A stretch of 64,000 nucleotides of DNA from M3007 sp033764075 (GCA_033764075.1 JANRJH010000031.1:28125-92124), one strand, 5' to 3'. Counted from the stretch's first letter, positions 1 to 8,582 are shown. Numbers and translations: made by a program. The notes: generated by a model not told the origin, from the letters alone.

Positions 1-359
1 TACAACGACGGAAAACCCTGCAGTTCGATCAGCATGGGCTTGAGCTCCCCCGATGCATCGCTGCAGATGCCGAAGTCAAGCTGGATGAAATGCGACCGGT
101 CCGGTTCGCCCGGCACATGCAGGTCGGGCGGAATGGCGGCGGCGCTGGCGGCGATAAAACCGGGCGCCGTGATGACGGCGGTGATGTCTTCAACCGCGCG
201 CAACAGTTTGTCCTTGAGGTCGCGGGAAATGAAAACAGGGGTTTCGGCAACGCGGAAGGTGGGCCCACTGCCGAATTCGGTGTTTACCGTGTGCAAAAAG
301 GCTTCATACCGCTCCTTGTTGAACTGCGCGTTGTATTGTTGTCTGAGTCCGGGTATCAT
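1..359 (-). CDS. Conserved protein of unknown function, 3' end cut by the window edge
   Basis: An open frame starts at an ATG at 359 and runs leftward out of the window, giving at least 119 residues beginning MIPGLRQQYNAQFNKERYEA. The visible part ends in a run resembling FGICSDASGELKPMLIELQG. I recall similar unnamed Bacteroidota proteins with the same MIPGLRxxYN opening and an LIExQGFP stretch, but no experimentally named member. No signal peptide or membrane segment is visible. It is divergent from uppS, with a 111-base gap between the two starts. The function is unknown. The reading frame is supported by high third-position GC like that of its neighbours and by the absence of stops. Confidence 0.7.
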   Translation of the reverse strand, partial: MIPGLRQQYNAQFNKERYEAFLHTVNTEFGSGPTFRVAETPVFISRDLKDKLLRAVEDITAVITAPGFIAASAAAIPPDLHVPGEPDRSHFIQLDFGICSDASGELKPMLIELQGFPSL

Positions 360-409
360 GATTTGCAAAGCATTTGAAAACAACGTTCATATTGTTGCGC
401 AATTTTCCG

Positions 410-417
410 TATTTTTG
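410..417 (+). promoter_or_regulatory. Candidate -7 promoter box for uppS
   Basis: The sequence TATTTTTG matches the Bacteroidota -7 consensus TAnnTTTG and lies 53 bases upstream of the uppS ATG. No convincing TTG element is seen at the expected spacing upstream. Confidence 0.45.
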
Positions 418-470
418 TAAACCTTTTCATACTGCCCCTGCGCAAAACAACGGATTTCCCCGTTTTTATC

Positions 471-1214
471 ATGACCGACCTGAAATCGCTGATCCGAAAA
501 GATAATCTGCCCCGCCACATTGCCATCATCATGGACGGAAACGGCCGCTGGGCCAAGCAAAAAGGCATGCCCCGCCTCCTCGGCCACCGCAACGGCGTGC
601 GCAGTGTGCGCGAGGTGACGGAGGCCTGCGGAGAAGTCGGTGTCGAATACCTGACGCTCTACGCATTCAGCACCGAAAACTGGAGCCGACCGGCCGCCGA
701 GGTGTCGGCACTGATGGCCCTTTTGGTGGATACCATCCGCAGCGAGGTGGACGAGCTGCACCGCAAAAATGTTCGCCTGCTCGCCATCGGCGACATCGAG
801 GCGCTGCCGCGCGCCAGCTACGAGGCCCTGGCAGCGGCCATGGCCAAAACCCAGTTCAACACCGGCCTGACGCTCGTGCTCGCCCTCAACTATTCGGCCA
901 AATGGGAAATCCTGAACGCTGCGCGCCAGCTCGCCGAAAAGGCCCGCCAGGGTTTGCTCAACCCGGCAGACATCAACGAGTCTGTTTTTGAAGACGCCCT
1001 CAGCACGCGCGGCATCCCCGACCCCGAACTGCTCATTCGCACCAGCGGCGAAACGCGCATTTCGAACTTCCTGCTGTGGCAGATCGCTTATGCAGAGCTG
1101 TATTTTACGCCGGTTTTCTGGCCCGACTTCCGGAAAAAGGACCTGTTTGAGGCCATCATCAGCTACCAACGACGCGAGCGCCGGTTCGGCATGATCAGCG
1201 AGCAGATCGCCTGA
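471..1214 (+). CDS. uppS: Isoprenyl (undecaprenyl diphosphate) synthase
   Basis: This cis-prenyltransferase condenses farnesyl diphosphate with isopentenyl diphosphate units to make the lipid carrier for peptidoglycan and O-antigen assembly, working at the cytoplasmic face of the membrane. The 247-residue length is normal. The catalytic motif MDGNGRWA is at residues 21-28 (Asp22), and the C-terminal signature RTSGETRISNFLLWQ and the YTE-like FSTENW segment are present. The ATG at 471 is 53 bases after a TAnnTTTG box. In many Bacteroidota uppS precedes the bamA outer-membrane assembly gene; here it instead ends 5 bases before a convergent acyltransferase gene, so it appears monocistronic. Confidence 0.97.
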   Translation: MTDLKSLIRKDNLPRHIAIIMDGNGRWAKQKGMPRLLGHRNGVRSVREVTEACGEVGVEYLTLYAFSTENWSRPAAEVSALMALLVDTIRSEVDELHRKNVRLLAIGDIEALPRASYEALAAAMAKTQFNTGLTLVLALNYSAKWEILNAARQLAEKARQGLLNPADINESVFEDALSTRGIPDPELLIRTSGETRISNFLLWQIAYAELYFTPVFWPDFRKKDLFEAIISYQRRERRFGMISEQIA

Positions 1215-1219
1215 CGCCG

Positions 1220-2512
1220 CTAGGCCACTACCCGGGCCACCAGCCCGGCACGCTCCGCGATCAGTCGTTCCAGCGCCTCACGGCCCACCCTGCCGGCATG
1301 CAGGGTGCAGGCCACAGCCGACAAGCCGTTCAGGTACCGCTCCAGAAACAATCCCAGCAAGGGTGCAATGGCGAGGGCCGCCCAGGGCCACGGTTGGGGC
1401 AGCCAGATCGAGGTCAGACGGTACAGGCCCCACATGGCCAGGGGAAAAAAAACGATGCCCATCAGCAATTTCACCGTGGAACTGTAACCGACGTACAATC
1501 CGGAGGCGCGGTTGATCGCCCAGGGAAAAAAACAGGGCAGAAACCAGATGAACGCCGCCGCCAGCGCCAAAGGGGCGCCCAACAGCAACAAAACAACCGA
1601 CAGCCATATCGGCGTAGCAGCGGCTGCCCGGGCCACGCCGGCATCGCGAATACCGTAGCCCCTCAGCTTTTGAAAATACGCGGAGACGTCGGCCCGCAAA
1701 GCGTCGTCGTTCAGCCAGTCGTTCAGGCGCGCGCGTTCGAGCTGGAACGCCGATTTCCAGGGCCGGCGCCCGGGGTGGTGGATCAACCGCTCTATGCGAT
1801 GGAGGAATTGCTCCCCGGCAGCGTCGCGCGCATGCAGGGAAAGCTGGGTCAGGCGCTGGTGCAGGGTATCAAGCAGGTGGCTGATGGCGCGGTTGGGGTT
1901 CTGCTCGTAGCGCTCCCGCCAGTCGGCTATTCGCAAAGGCTCGCCGGCACAAACGGCCGTGCGGCTGCGAAACAGGTTGGGATGGTCGTAGGTGAGCCCC
2001 ACGGGAATGATTTTGAGATCCAGCTGCCAGTTGTTGCGCACCTCGGCGCCGAAGGCAATGCGCGCGATGCCCGACTTGAGCGGGGAGCTTACGTAGCGGT
2101 GCATCCAGCTGGCGCCCTCCGGCGCAATAAAAAGCACGCCGTTTTTTTCCAGGTGAAGGTACGATTGGTCAAACGCGTGGTCGTTGTTGCGCTTTTCCCC
2201 CGGGCGCATATCCTCCTGCCGCTTCACCGGTATGCAAAACAGCGTTCGAAAAAACCAGTTGGTGAACGGGGTGCGGAACAAGCCGTAATTGGCCAGAAAA
2301 TACATCTCCTGTCGAACCTGCAACCCCGTGTTTAAAACGTCCATCAGCGTACTCGGGTGGTTTACGGCAACAAACGCGGGGCCGTCGAATCGGAAGTGCT
2401 CGCGGCCCAATACCAGGCGTTCGCGGAAATAGACCGGCAGGGAAGCCGCAGTGAGCAACCGAAAAAAACCGTAAACGAAGCGCAAGACAGGGTGCAGGGG
2501 GGCGTTTTTCAT
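1220..2512 (-). CDS. PlsC-type glycerophospholipid acyltransferase family protein
   Basis: A 430-residue protein of the lysophospholipid acyltransferase superfamily. The N-terminal half carries NHPSTLMD at residues 51-58, an H-x5-D form of the catalytic motif seen in a Bacteroidota subgroup, and an APEGASW segment corresponding to the EGxxR/S block. The C-terminal third has two or three hydrophobic segments, around residues 305-330 and 345-390. It probably acylates a glycerol-phosphate or related acceptor at the inner membrane; the exact substrate is not readable. The ATG at 2512 is preferred over an in-frame TTG at 2521, because that TTG lies inside a TAACTTTG promoter box. Confidence 0.8.
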   Translation of the reverse strand: MKNAPLHPVLRFVYGFFRLLTAASLPVYFRERLVLGREHFRFDGPAFVAVNHPSTLMDVLNTGLQVRQEMYFLANYGLFRTPFTNWFFRTLFCIPVKRQEDMRPGEKRNNDHAFDQSYLHLEKNGVLFIAPEGASWMHRYVSSPLKSGIARIAFGAEVRNNWQLDLKIIPVGLTYDHPNLFRSRTAVCAGEPLRIADWRERYEQNPNRAISHLLDTLHQRLTQLSLHARDAAGEQFLHRIERLIHHPGRRPWKSAFQLERARLNDWLNDDALRADVSAYFQKLRGYGIRDAGVARAAAATPIWLSVVLLLLGAPLALAAAFIWFLPCFFPWAINRASGLYVGYSSTVKLLMGIVFFPLAMWGLYRLTSIWLPQPWPWAALAIAPLLGLFLERYLNGLSAVACTLHAGRVGREALERLIAERAGLVARVVA

Positions 2513-2518
2513 GGGCGC

Positions 2519-2526
2519 CAAAGTTA
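2519..2526 (-). promoter_or_regulatory. Candidate -7 box overlapping the upstream gene's stop codon
   Basis: On the minus strand the box reads TAACTTTG, matching TAnnTTTG, and lies 6 bases before the acyltransferase ATG at 2512. Its first three bases are the TAA stop codon of the upstream surface-protein gene. A transcript starting at the usual distance would have almost no leader. Confidence 0.5.
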
Positions 2527-5280
2527 CGGCACCACCGTCACATCCCCGCTGTAATCCACCGCCACCCCGTCTACAAACCGCACCCGCGCCACATACGTGA
2601 ACACGCCGAACACCGGTTCCCCTTTGTAGGTGCCGTCCCAGCCCAGGTTGGGCTCGTTGAGCGGAAGGTCGGCGCCCTCAAAGATCAGTTCACCCCAGCG
2701 GTCGTACACCTGCACCAACTCGATGCTTTCGGCGGCCGGTCCGCTGAAAACGGTGAAATGATCGTTCGGGTACAAAGCCCCCCCGGGGTAAAAGACGTTG
2801 GGAATGTACACCGGGCGTTCGAGGTTGACGCGCACAAACACCGTGTCGGTTGCCGTGCAGCCCGTTTCATCGGTGACCTGCACCACATACGCCTGGCTCT
2901 GAATGGCGGTGATGAGCGGTTCGTTGTCGGTAGCGTCGCTCAGCCCCAGCGGAGGCGTCCACAGGAAAGACACCGGCCTGCCGAAGGGCAGCGTGAGGGT
3001 CTGGGTGCGCACCGTGAAGCCGAGGTTCACGGTGGTGTCTGCCGGCTGCGCGTCGACCACCAACGGAGGGGGTTGCAGAATACTGGCAAAAACAGAGTCC
3101 GTGCAACCGTTGGCGTCGCGGATGAGGGCCCAATAGTCGCCTGCCGGCAGGTCGCTCAACTGGCCGCCGGGAAAAAAATTGATGCCGTCGGGGCTGAACG
3201 CATACGGCGGTACGCCGCCGGCGCCCGCCACCTCAATGCTGCCGGTGGGGATGCCGTTGCACAGCAAGTCTGTTTTGCCGAGCAGGTCAATGATCAGGTC
3301 GGGGGGTTCCACAATAAAAACGCCGCCGGTGATGGAGCACCCGTTGGCGTCGCTGGTGGTCACATCGTACTGGCCGGGCGCCAGGCCGGTGGCCTCCTGT
3401 TCCGATTGACCGTCGCTCCACTGGTAGGTGAAGCCGCCCACGCCGCCGCCGGTATTGGCGAAGGCCATGCCGTTGGCCGCGCTGAAGCAGGTCACATGCA
3501 CAGTGTCCATACTGAGGGTCACGGGCGGGTTATCGGGCACCGTCACCACATAGGTGCCCTTGCACAGCTCGCCATCAAGGCCGAGAATGGTGTAGGTGCC
3601 GGCGGAGAAGCCGCCCATGGTGTTCATGGGTACGAACCCGTTGCCGTCCTGCCAGTCGAACAGGAACGTAGGGGTTCCGTTGGTAACGGTGAGCGCGACA
3701 ACGCCGTTGTCCTGCCCGGTACACAGCGGCGGGGTGATGTCGGGCGCTACCGTCAGTTCCTTTTCCTTGACTTCCACGTTGATTTCCGTTTCGCAGTTGT
3801 TGGCATCGCGGATGACGAGGTTATATATGCCCACGGGCAGGCTGTCGAGCGAATTTTCGGTGGTGAATGGCCCGCCCTCCCAGCTGAACAGGTAGGCAGG
3901 GGTGCCCTCCCGGATGTTGACGATCTCGATGGTGCCGTTGGTGCCGCCGTTGCAGTCGGGCGTGGCGATCACCGTGTCCACTTTTACATCGGGGAAAATG
4001 ACCACGTTCTGGATATCGGTCACCTTGCAGCCCAGGTCGGTCTCCACGGTCAGCACGACGGGCAACGTGCCCGGGGTGTTGAACTGCACCACGTGCGGGC
4101 CTGGGCCGGTGGCGGTCTGGGGCTGGGCATCGGCGCCAAAGCTCCAGCGCCATTGCGTGATCTGGCCCAGGGGAAACACGGAGGCGTCGACCACCTGCAC
4201 GGGTGTGCCCAGGCAAACGGCCGGCGGCAGGGTGGTAAACTGGGCGGTAGGGCCGAGAAATGTGCCACTGCCACTAAATTCGATGGAAAAGCCGTTGCCG
4301 GTGGCAGAAAAGTTGTTCACGACGAGCGCATACGACTCGCCGGCCACCATGGGCATGGGCGACAGCCACGCGTTGTCGCCGGGGTCCGAACAGCCGGCAT
4401 CCTCGCTGGTGTCGTTTTCGCCGGGTCGCAGTCCGGTGGGGCCCATGCAAGGGCTGGGAAACTGAAAGTCGCCCGAAGCCATACAGCGCACGATCTCCTT
4501 GCCAGCGCAGTTGCCGATGCCGTTGGGCAGGCGGTACACGACGAAGTCCAGGTCGTCGGGCGCGTTCAGCGGGGTCAGGGTGAACTCCAGGGTACCGGAC
4601 TGGTCGCAGGTCCACACGAACCAGGTGGAGTTGGATTCGTTGCCGACCGGCGCGCCGTTGAAAAAGCAGGTGGCGTCGTCCAGCTCCGAACCGTCGAAGC
4701 CGAAACCGCTGACACTTTGCACGACGAAGGGCGACTTGTCGCACAGGATGGCCGCATCCGGGCAGTCGGACTGCGGTTCCTGGGGGGCGTTGTAGTTGTT
4801 GACGCAGAGTTGGAAGGTGCCTTGCGCACCGCCGGCGCCCTGCACGCGGATGAGGTAGGTGGAACCGACGAAAAGACCGCCCTGGTACGCCTCGGCGACA
4901 TTGGTGCCCGGCGGGGCGCTCTGGCATTCGAGTTGGTTGATGGTGCCGGCACAGGTGCCCAGGTACAGCGCCACTTGCGGATTGGAGAGCGTGCCGCCTG
5001 CCGAAGTGGCGGTGTTGCCCCGCACGGTGATGGTCACGTCGGTCGCCTGGGCCACAAAGCTAAACCACACGTCGCCCTGGGTAGTGGCGCCGAAACAGGT
5101 GGCCGGCCCAAACGCAGAAGGGGTGGCGCCGGCATTGGTGAACTGCCCCACACTGCTGCAGTAGTTGGCGACCTTGGGCAGCTGAATGGCGCCCGTGCAT
5201 TCGTCGTTCAGCGGTTGGGTCCGGGCAGTCAGGATGGCCGAAACGATCAGGACGGCAGTGAACAGTAGTTTTTTGATCAT
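2524..5280 (-). CDS. Secreted SprB-repeat surface protein with T9SS type B (gliding-associated) C-terminus
   Basis: A 918-residue secreted protein. Residues 1-21 form a signal peptide, followed by a Cys-rich N-terminal module (about 22-165) and a related second module (about 170-335). A PKD-like domain follows at about 345-430. Four or five SprB-type repeats come next, recognisable by recurring C-x-G-x2-xG, a W or S-P-D core, LPxGxY and RDANxC motifs (about 435-790). The C-terminus (about 830-918) has IPNVFYPGG, VYDRWGELIFEG and FTYVARV, typical of the gliding-motility-associated C-terminal domain that directs export by type IX secretion and attachment to the surface. It is probably an adhesin-like or structural surface protein; no enzyme motif is seen. 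Confidence 0.9.
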   Translation of the reverse strand: MIKKLLFTAVLIVSAILTARTQPLNDECTGAIQLPKVANYCSSVGQFTNAGATPSAFGPATCFGATTQGDVWFSFVAQATDVTITVRGNTATSAGGTLSNPQVALYLGTCAGTINQLECQSAPPGTNVAEAYQGGLFVGSTYLIRVQGAGGAQGTFQLCVNNYNAPQEPQSDCPDAAILCDKSPFVVQSVSGFGFDGSELDDATCFFNGAPVGNESNSTWFVWTCDQSGTLEFTLTPLNAPDDLDFVVYRLPNGIGNCAGKEIVRCMASGDFQFPSPCMGPTGLRPGENDTSEDAGCSDPGDNAWLSPMPMVAGESYALVVNNFSATGNGFSIEFSGSGTFLGPTAQFTTLPPAVCLGTPVQVVDASVFPLGQITQWRWSFGADAQPQTATGPGPHVVQFNTPGTLPVVLTVETDLGCKVTDIQNVVIFPDVKVDTVIATPDCNGGTNGTIEIVNIREGTPAYLFSWEGGPFTTENSLDSLPVGIYNLVIRDANNCETEINVEVKEKELTVAPDITPPLCTGQDNGVVALTVTNGTPTFLFDWQDGNGFVPMNTMGGFSAGTYTILGLDGELCKGTYVVTVPDNPPVTLSMDTVHVTCFSAANGMAFANTGGGVGGFTYQWSDGQSEQEATGLAPGQYDVTTSDANGCSITGGVFIVEPPDLIIDLLGKTDLLCNGIPTGSIEVAGAGGVPPYAFSPDGINFFPGGQLSDLPAGDYWALIRDANGCTDSVFASILQPPPLVVDAQPADTTVNLGFTVRTQTLTLPFGRPVSFLWTPPLGLSDATDNEPLITAIQSQAYVVQVTDETGCTATDTVFVRVNLERPVYIPNVFYPGGALYPNDHFTVFSGPAAESIELVQVYDRWGELIFEGADLPLNEPNLGWDGTYKGEPVFGVFTYVARVRFVDGVAVDYSGDVTVVP

Positions 5281-5417
5281 GGCTGGTTACTCGTGTAGAA
5301 AATACAGGGACACCGCAAGGAGGGATTACTTACCATTAGACGCCAAAACAAGGTAAAATGTTGGCCGGGACTATTGTCAAATTTTTCTTAAAATGGCAAA
5401 AACCGTACTTTTAACCC

Positions 5418-6149
5418 ATGATACGCCTCCTGCCCAACACCCTGACCCTCGCCAACCTGTTCTGCGGCTGCTGCGCCGTGTTGTTTATCCTGAACGGACG
5501 GGTGCCCGAAGCGGCGCTCTTCACGCTGGGCAGTTTTGCGCTGGACTACGCCGACGGGCTGGCGGCCCGCGCCCTGGGCGTGGCCTCCCCGCTGGGCAAA
5601 GAACTGGACTCGCTGGCCGACGTGATCAGCTTCGGATTCGTGCCCGGCGCCCTGTTTTACCACATGCTGGTTCAGGTGGCATGTCCGGACGCCTGGGAAC
5701 TGTACCCGCCCAACAACATCCGGCCGGCCATTTGCACCACCGCCCTGCCGGCGTTTGTCCTTTCGGCCTTCGCAGCCCTGCGCCTGGGCCGATTCAACCT
5801 CGACACCCGGCAGGCGCACTACTTCATCGGCCTCACCACGCCGGCCACCACCGTATTCGTGCTCGGCCTGGCGCTGGCCTCCGGGCACAACCGCTTCGGC
5901 ATCAACGCTGTGCTGTTGCACGTTCCGGTGCTGTACGCGCTGATCGCCCTGCTCTGCGTGCTGATGAACGCCGAACTGCCCCTGTTCGGGCTCAAATTCA
6001 GCGGGCGGTCGTGGTGGCGGGCGCCGGCGTTTTTGGCCCTTTTCGTGCTGCTTGTGTACCCGCTGCGTGAGCTGGCGCTGTGCGCGGTGGTGGTGGTGTA
6101 CGTACTGGCGTCGGTCTTCTGGTCGGGCGCCGTGGTGGAGGAAGGGTGA
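5418..6149 (+). CDS. pssA: CDP-diacylglycerol--serine O-phosphatidyltransferase
   Basis: This enzyme transfers serine onto CDP-diacylglycerol to make phosphatidylserine, the precursor of phosphatidylethanolamine, in the inner membrane. The 243-residue protein has several membrane helices and a complete CDP-alcohol phosphotransferase motif: D46-G47-x2-A50-R51-x8-G60-x3-D64-x3-D68. The ATG at 5418 directly precedes MIRLLPNTLTLANLFCGCCA, the usual N-terminal start for the family. A GTG that starts the next gene overlaps the end of this gene in a GTGA arrangement, suggesting translational coupling with the toxin-like lipoprotein frame. Confidence 0.95.
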   Translation: MIRLLPNTLTLANLFCGCCAVLFILNGRVPEAALFTLGSFALDYADGLAARALGVASPLGKELDSLADVISFGFVPGALFYHMLVQVACPDAWELYPPNNIRPAICTTALPAFVLSAFAALRLGRFNLDTRQAHYFIGLTTPATTVFVLGLALASGHNRFGINAVLLHVPVLYALIALLCVLMNAELPLFGLKFSGRSWWRAPAFLALFVLLVYPLRELALCAVVVVYVLASVFWSGAVVEEG

Positions 6150-6400
6150 CTGGTGACATTTTGCGGGCTGCCGGCCTGGCCCTGCTGTTTTTTGCTCTTT
6201 TTGGCTGCAAAAAAGAGATGTATGTTTTTGAAGAGGGGATAGCTAATGGCTATGGGTATGAGATTAGTATTGACGAAGCAAGGAACCATTTTCAACAACT
6301 TCAGGCGTCGCCACCCTCCTTGACATTCCGGTTACCAAACCGGAATTGGATTGTTCGCTCCCACAATTGTATTGGGCGTGTATGTTTTTCGATGTCATAG
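6146..6400 (+). pseudogene. Lipoprotein N-terminus of the AHH toxin gene, out of frame with the rest
   Basis: A GTG at 6146 overlapping the pssA stop codon opens a frame reading VTGDILRAAGLALLFFALFG then CKKE, a clear lipoprotein signal peptide with the lipid-acceptor Cys near residue 21. It continues with YEISIDEARNHFQQLQ and runs to a stop at 6398-6400. The downstream nuclease frame has stops at 6244, 6253 and later positions and becomes open only from about 6274. The two frames therefore overlap at about 6274-6400 and look like one gene broken by a single-base indel in the range 6274-6400. Whether this is a real mutation, phase variation or a sequencing error cannot be decided here. Confidence 0.6.
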
Positions 6401-7605
6401 CCACCAACCTTTTTTCGGACACCCCCAACGCTCCGGAGGTTCCCCTGCCCTACGGATTAGGTGAGAAGTTGTTCGACAAGTGGCTTGATATCGTCGCTGA
6501 GTATAAACTGGACAAGCTGGCCGCCCAATGGCTGATTACACATCGGGATCTGATCGACGAAATACACAGCCAACTCCCGACCGGCAATGAACCGACACCC
6601 ACCAGCCCCGATCCGGACGATCCCAATCCAGAAGTACCGGTTGACATGAAAGAACTTATCGAATTCTGCGCCGAAGTAGGGTTGAATCAGGAGCAGTGGC
6701 GGTATTTGCTGGAGAATCCCGGTTTTCTGGAGGCGATGAAAGAGGTGTTTCATGGCAACTTTAGGGATGAAAAGGCCAAATACGCGGTAAAAAGCACCAT
6801 TAATCTGCAAATGAACGGGTGGTTTGACAAAGCCGACTGGACGGAGGCGGAGTTGGAGGACGTGCTGGCGAATGAGTTTAAGCCCAGCATCTTACACGAG
6901 CATTATATCAGGGTCGTACAGGAGTACATTATTTTGCGCTACACCGATCCCCGGTTCAAGGACCCATGTGATACGTGGTGCACTACCAAGGCATGGGTAC
7001 AAGTAATGTACAATGTTTCTAACGGGGTGATTCACACACTACTTGATATTTGCGGAATAGCACTAGTCGTTGGCGAGTCCTGCGATTTAGCAAATGGGCT
7101 AATCTACACAATTGAAGGAGACGGGATAAATGCCACATTTAGCTTTTCTGCAGCCATACCGGTTTTTGGTTGGGCGTCAACTGCCGGGAAATACATAAAA
7201 ATTGGACTTGAGGTAGCTCCACAAGTTTATAAAGAACTAAAGATTACTTTTGACGGCACAAAGTGTATTTTTTCCCACAACTCCAGTGAGGCATTCCGGG
7301 AAATATTGAACATGACCGGTAGTCAGTGGGCTAATTTTCAGGCCCATCATATTATTCCAAAACAGTTGGCAGAACATCCCATTGTCCAAAAAGCAGCACA
7401 ATCAGGACAATATACGTTCCACATGAATCATGTGAAAAATGGAATACCTTTGCATAATTCCAGGCATTTGGGCAACCATTTACGTTACAATAATGAGATG
7501 AACCTAAAACTTAATGAACTGAATAATACATTTCCCAATGCTTATCCATCCGAGATTGCTACTCGAATTGATAGGTTCTTGCATGATTTAAAGTCACATA
7601 TTTAA
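6346..7605 (+). CDS. Polymorphic-toxin-like protein with C-terminal AHH (HNH/ENDO VII fold) nuclease domain
   Basis: A 419-residue frame whose N-terminus probably belongs to the lipoprotein fragment upstream. The first available start is a TTG at 6346, but the frame is already open from about 6274. Residues 1-100 include a Pro/Asp-rich linker (PTPTSPDPDDPNPEVP). A middle part of unknown fold follows, with hydrophobic stretches near residues 230-290. The C-terminal ~95 residues carry FQAHHIIPK (A333-H334-H335), then a conserved HMNHVKNG and IPLHNSRHLGNH, the signature of AHH nuclease toxins. Those domains cleave nucleic acid in target cells and sit at the C-terminus of delivered toxins. The following gene is a candidate immunity gene. 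Base composition is clearly AT-richer than in the neighbours. Confidence 0.75.
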   Translation: MDCSLPQLYWACMFFDVIATNLFSDTPNAPEVPLPYGLGEKLFDKWLDIVAEYKLDKLAAQWLITHRDLIDEIHSQLPTGNEPTPTSPDPDDPNPEVPVDMKELIEFCAEVGLNQEQWRYLLENPGFLEAMKEVFHGNFRDEKAKYAVKSTINLQMNGWFDKADWTEAELEDVLANEFKPSILHEHYIRVVQEYIILRYTDPRFKDPCDTWCTTKAWVQVMYNVSNGVIHTLLDICGIALVVGESCDLANGLIYTIEGDGINATFSFSAAIPVFGWASTAGKYIKIGLEVAPQVYKELKITFDGTKCIFSHNSSEAFREILNMTGSQWANFQAHHIIPKQLAEHPIVQKAAQSGQYTFHMNHVKNGIPLHNSRHLGNHLRYNNEMNLKLNELNNTFPNAYPSEIATRIDRFLHDLKSHI

Positions 7606-7673
7606 AACACTAATTTGCATATTGAAGACTATGCAGATTGGATTAAGAATTACGAATGGTAATCAACTTGGAT

Positions 7674-7710
7674 AATATACAATCGAGACAAATTGTCTCG
7701 ATTGTATATT
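7674..7710. promoter_or_regulatory. 37-nt perfect palindrome just before the immunity-like gene
   Basis: Two perfectly complementary 18-base arms, 7674-7691 and 7693-7710, flank a single central A. The right arm ends 11 bases before the ATG at 7722. There is no T-run after it, so it is not a classical terminator. It could be an operator, a hairpin covering the ribosome landing site, or a recombination site. Confidence 0.8.
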
Positions 7711-7721
7711 GACAACAAAAA

Positions 7722-8405
7722 ATGAATATGTATTATCAAATTTCAGGATTAGGACACCTCGCTAACCAGGTATGGCCCGTGTCGGAGTTGGCAAACCCAA
7801 AGCTTCCTACTTTTGAAAATCTTCTTCCCCCGCTAAGTAAGGCACCAGCTGAACAGTTCAAGGTTCATCCTGAGTTTTTACTTCACAAAAGGAATAAACT
7901 ATCTGATTTTATATCTTCCAGTCATCTATCAGCCAGACACATGTTCATTTGCAGCATAAATGCATGTGAGCTCATTGCTGCATCTAAAACATCTAAATAC
8001 CAACGTTTCGTTTGCACAGTGAAATACAAGGAGACCGCCCATGAATACGCAATATTGTTTTTTTATGAAGTGCTTTACGATGTGATTGATTTTCAGCGCA
8101 GTGCTTTCTACATCCAAAAGCCATACACTTATGCTAATAACCCAGATCGGGCCAGAACACCCGTCGCCATAGATTCCTATGAAAATTACGAAGCGTATAA
8201 AGAAAAGGATATTGATATTGGCGTTAAAAAATTGTATTTTATCAATAATCTTTCGTATGATTTTTTTCGGATTGATGTTCCTTCCTTCAGCGGTGTGTAC
8301 ATCTCCGAAAGCCTAAAAAATATATTCGAGCAAAATAATATTTCAGGGTATACACTTTCAGGATTGGATGAAACCGGGGAACTTTCAAAGAGTATTCGAT
8401 ATTAA
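7722..8405 (+). CDS. Putative immunity protein for the upstream AHH toxin
   Basis: A 227-residue acidic-to-neutral cytoplasmic protein with no signal peptide. Its C-terminal part, SFSGVYISESLKNIFEQ followed by a GYTL stretch, resembles the closing motif of Imm11/Imm43-type immunity proteins, in which a segment like VSxxLKxALE is followed by TGxxF. The same pattern is seen in the immunity-like gene at 9677 (YVTSRMKEAIESAGITGIRF). It lies 116 bases after the AHH toxin gene in the same direction, the usual toxin-immunity order. The gene is AT-rich. The assignment rests on position and a weak motif, so the cognate pairing is inference. Confidence 0.6.
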   Translation: MNMYYQISGLGHLANQVWPVSELANPKLPTFENLLPPLSKAPAEQFKVHPEFLLHKRNKLSDFISSSHLSARHMFICSINACELIAASKTSKYQRFVCTVKYKETAHEYAILFFYEVLYDVIDFQRSAFYIQKPYTYANNPDRARTPVAIDSYENYEAYKEKDIDIGVKKLYFINNLSYDFFRIDVPSFSGVYISESLKNIFEQNNISGYTLSGLDETGELSKSIRY

Positions 8406-8420
8406 TTTGAAATTGTACCC

Positions 8421-8582
8421 CAAGTCAATCAACCCGTATTCGACCTGTTTATGTGCAAGCATTTCAAAACGGGCGCTCGAGGTTTCTACATCACTTCCCG
8501 AATGAAAGAAGCCATCGAATCGGCGGGCATCATGGGCATCCGCTTTGAGGAGATAGCGTGTTTGGAGCAGGGGGATTTGTAG
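8421..8582 (+). pseudogene. 3' remnant of a second immunity-like gene
   Basis: In frame this stretch encodes PVFDLFMCKHFKTGARG, then FYITSRMKEAIESAGIMGIR and the tail FEEIACLEQGDL before a TAG. It is nearly the same as the end of the immunity-like gene at 9677-10102; I count about 13 differences in the 190 aligned bases. There is no start codon or 5' half; the similarity begins abruptly 16 bases after the stop of the preceding gene. It is therefore a truncated duplicate. Confidence 0.85.

Noticed and set aside
387..1169. Long minus-strand frame opposite uppS
   Set aside because: It is the antisense shadow of uppS, with no recognisable domain and a composition typical of reverse-strand reading of GC-rich genes.
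2758..5268. 836-residue plus-strand frame opposite the SprB-repeat protein
   Set aside because: It lacks domains, is rich in His, Arg and Val as in shadow frames, and overlaps fully a gene with clear signal peptide and repeats.
6203..6220. Possible programmed frameshift at the AAAAAA run in the toxin lipoprotein signal
   Set aside because: The downstream nuclease frame has stop codons at 6244 and 6253, so a slip here would not reach it. The break must lie in about 6274-6400.
7674..7710. Palindrome as a rho-independent terminator of the toxin gene
   Set aside because: There is no T-run on the 3' side and the arms are not GC-rich, so terminator function is not supported.
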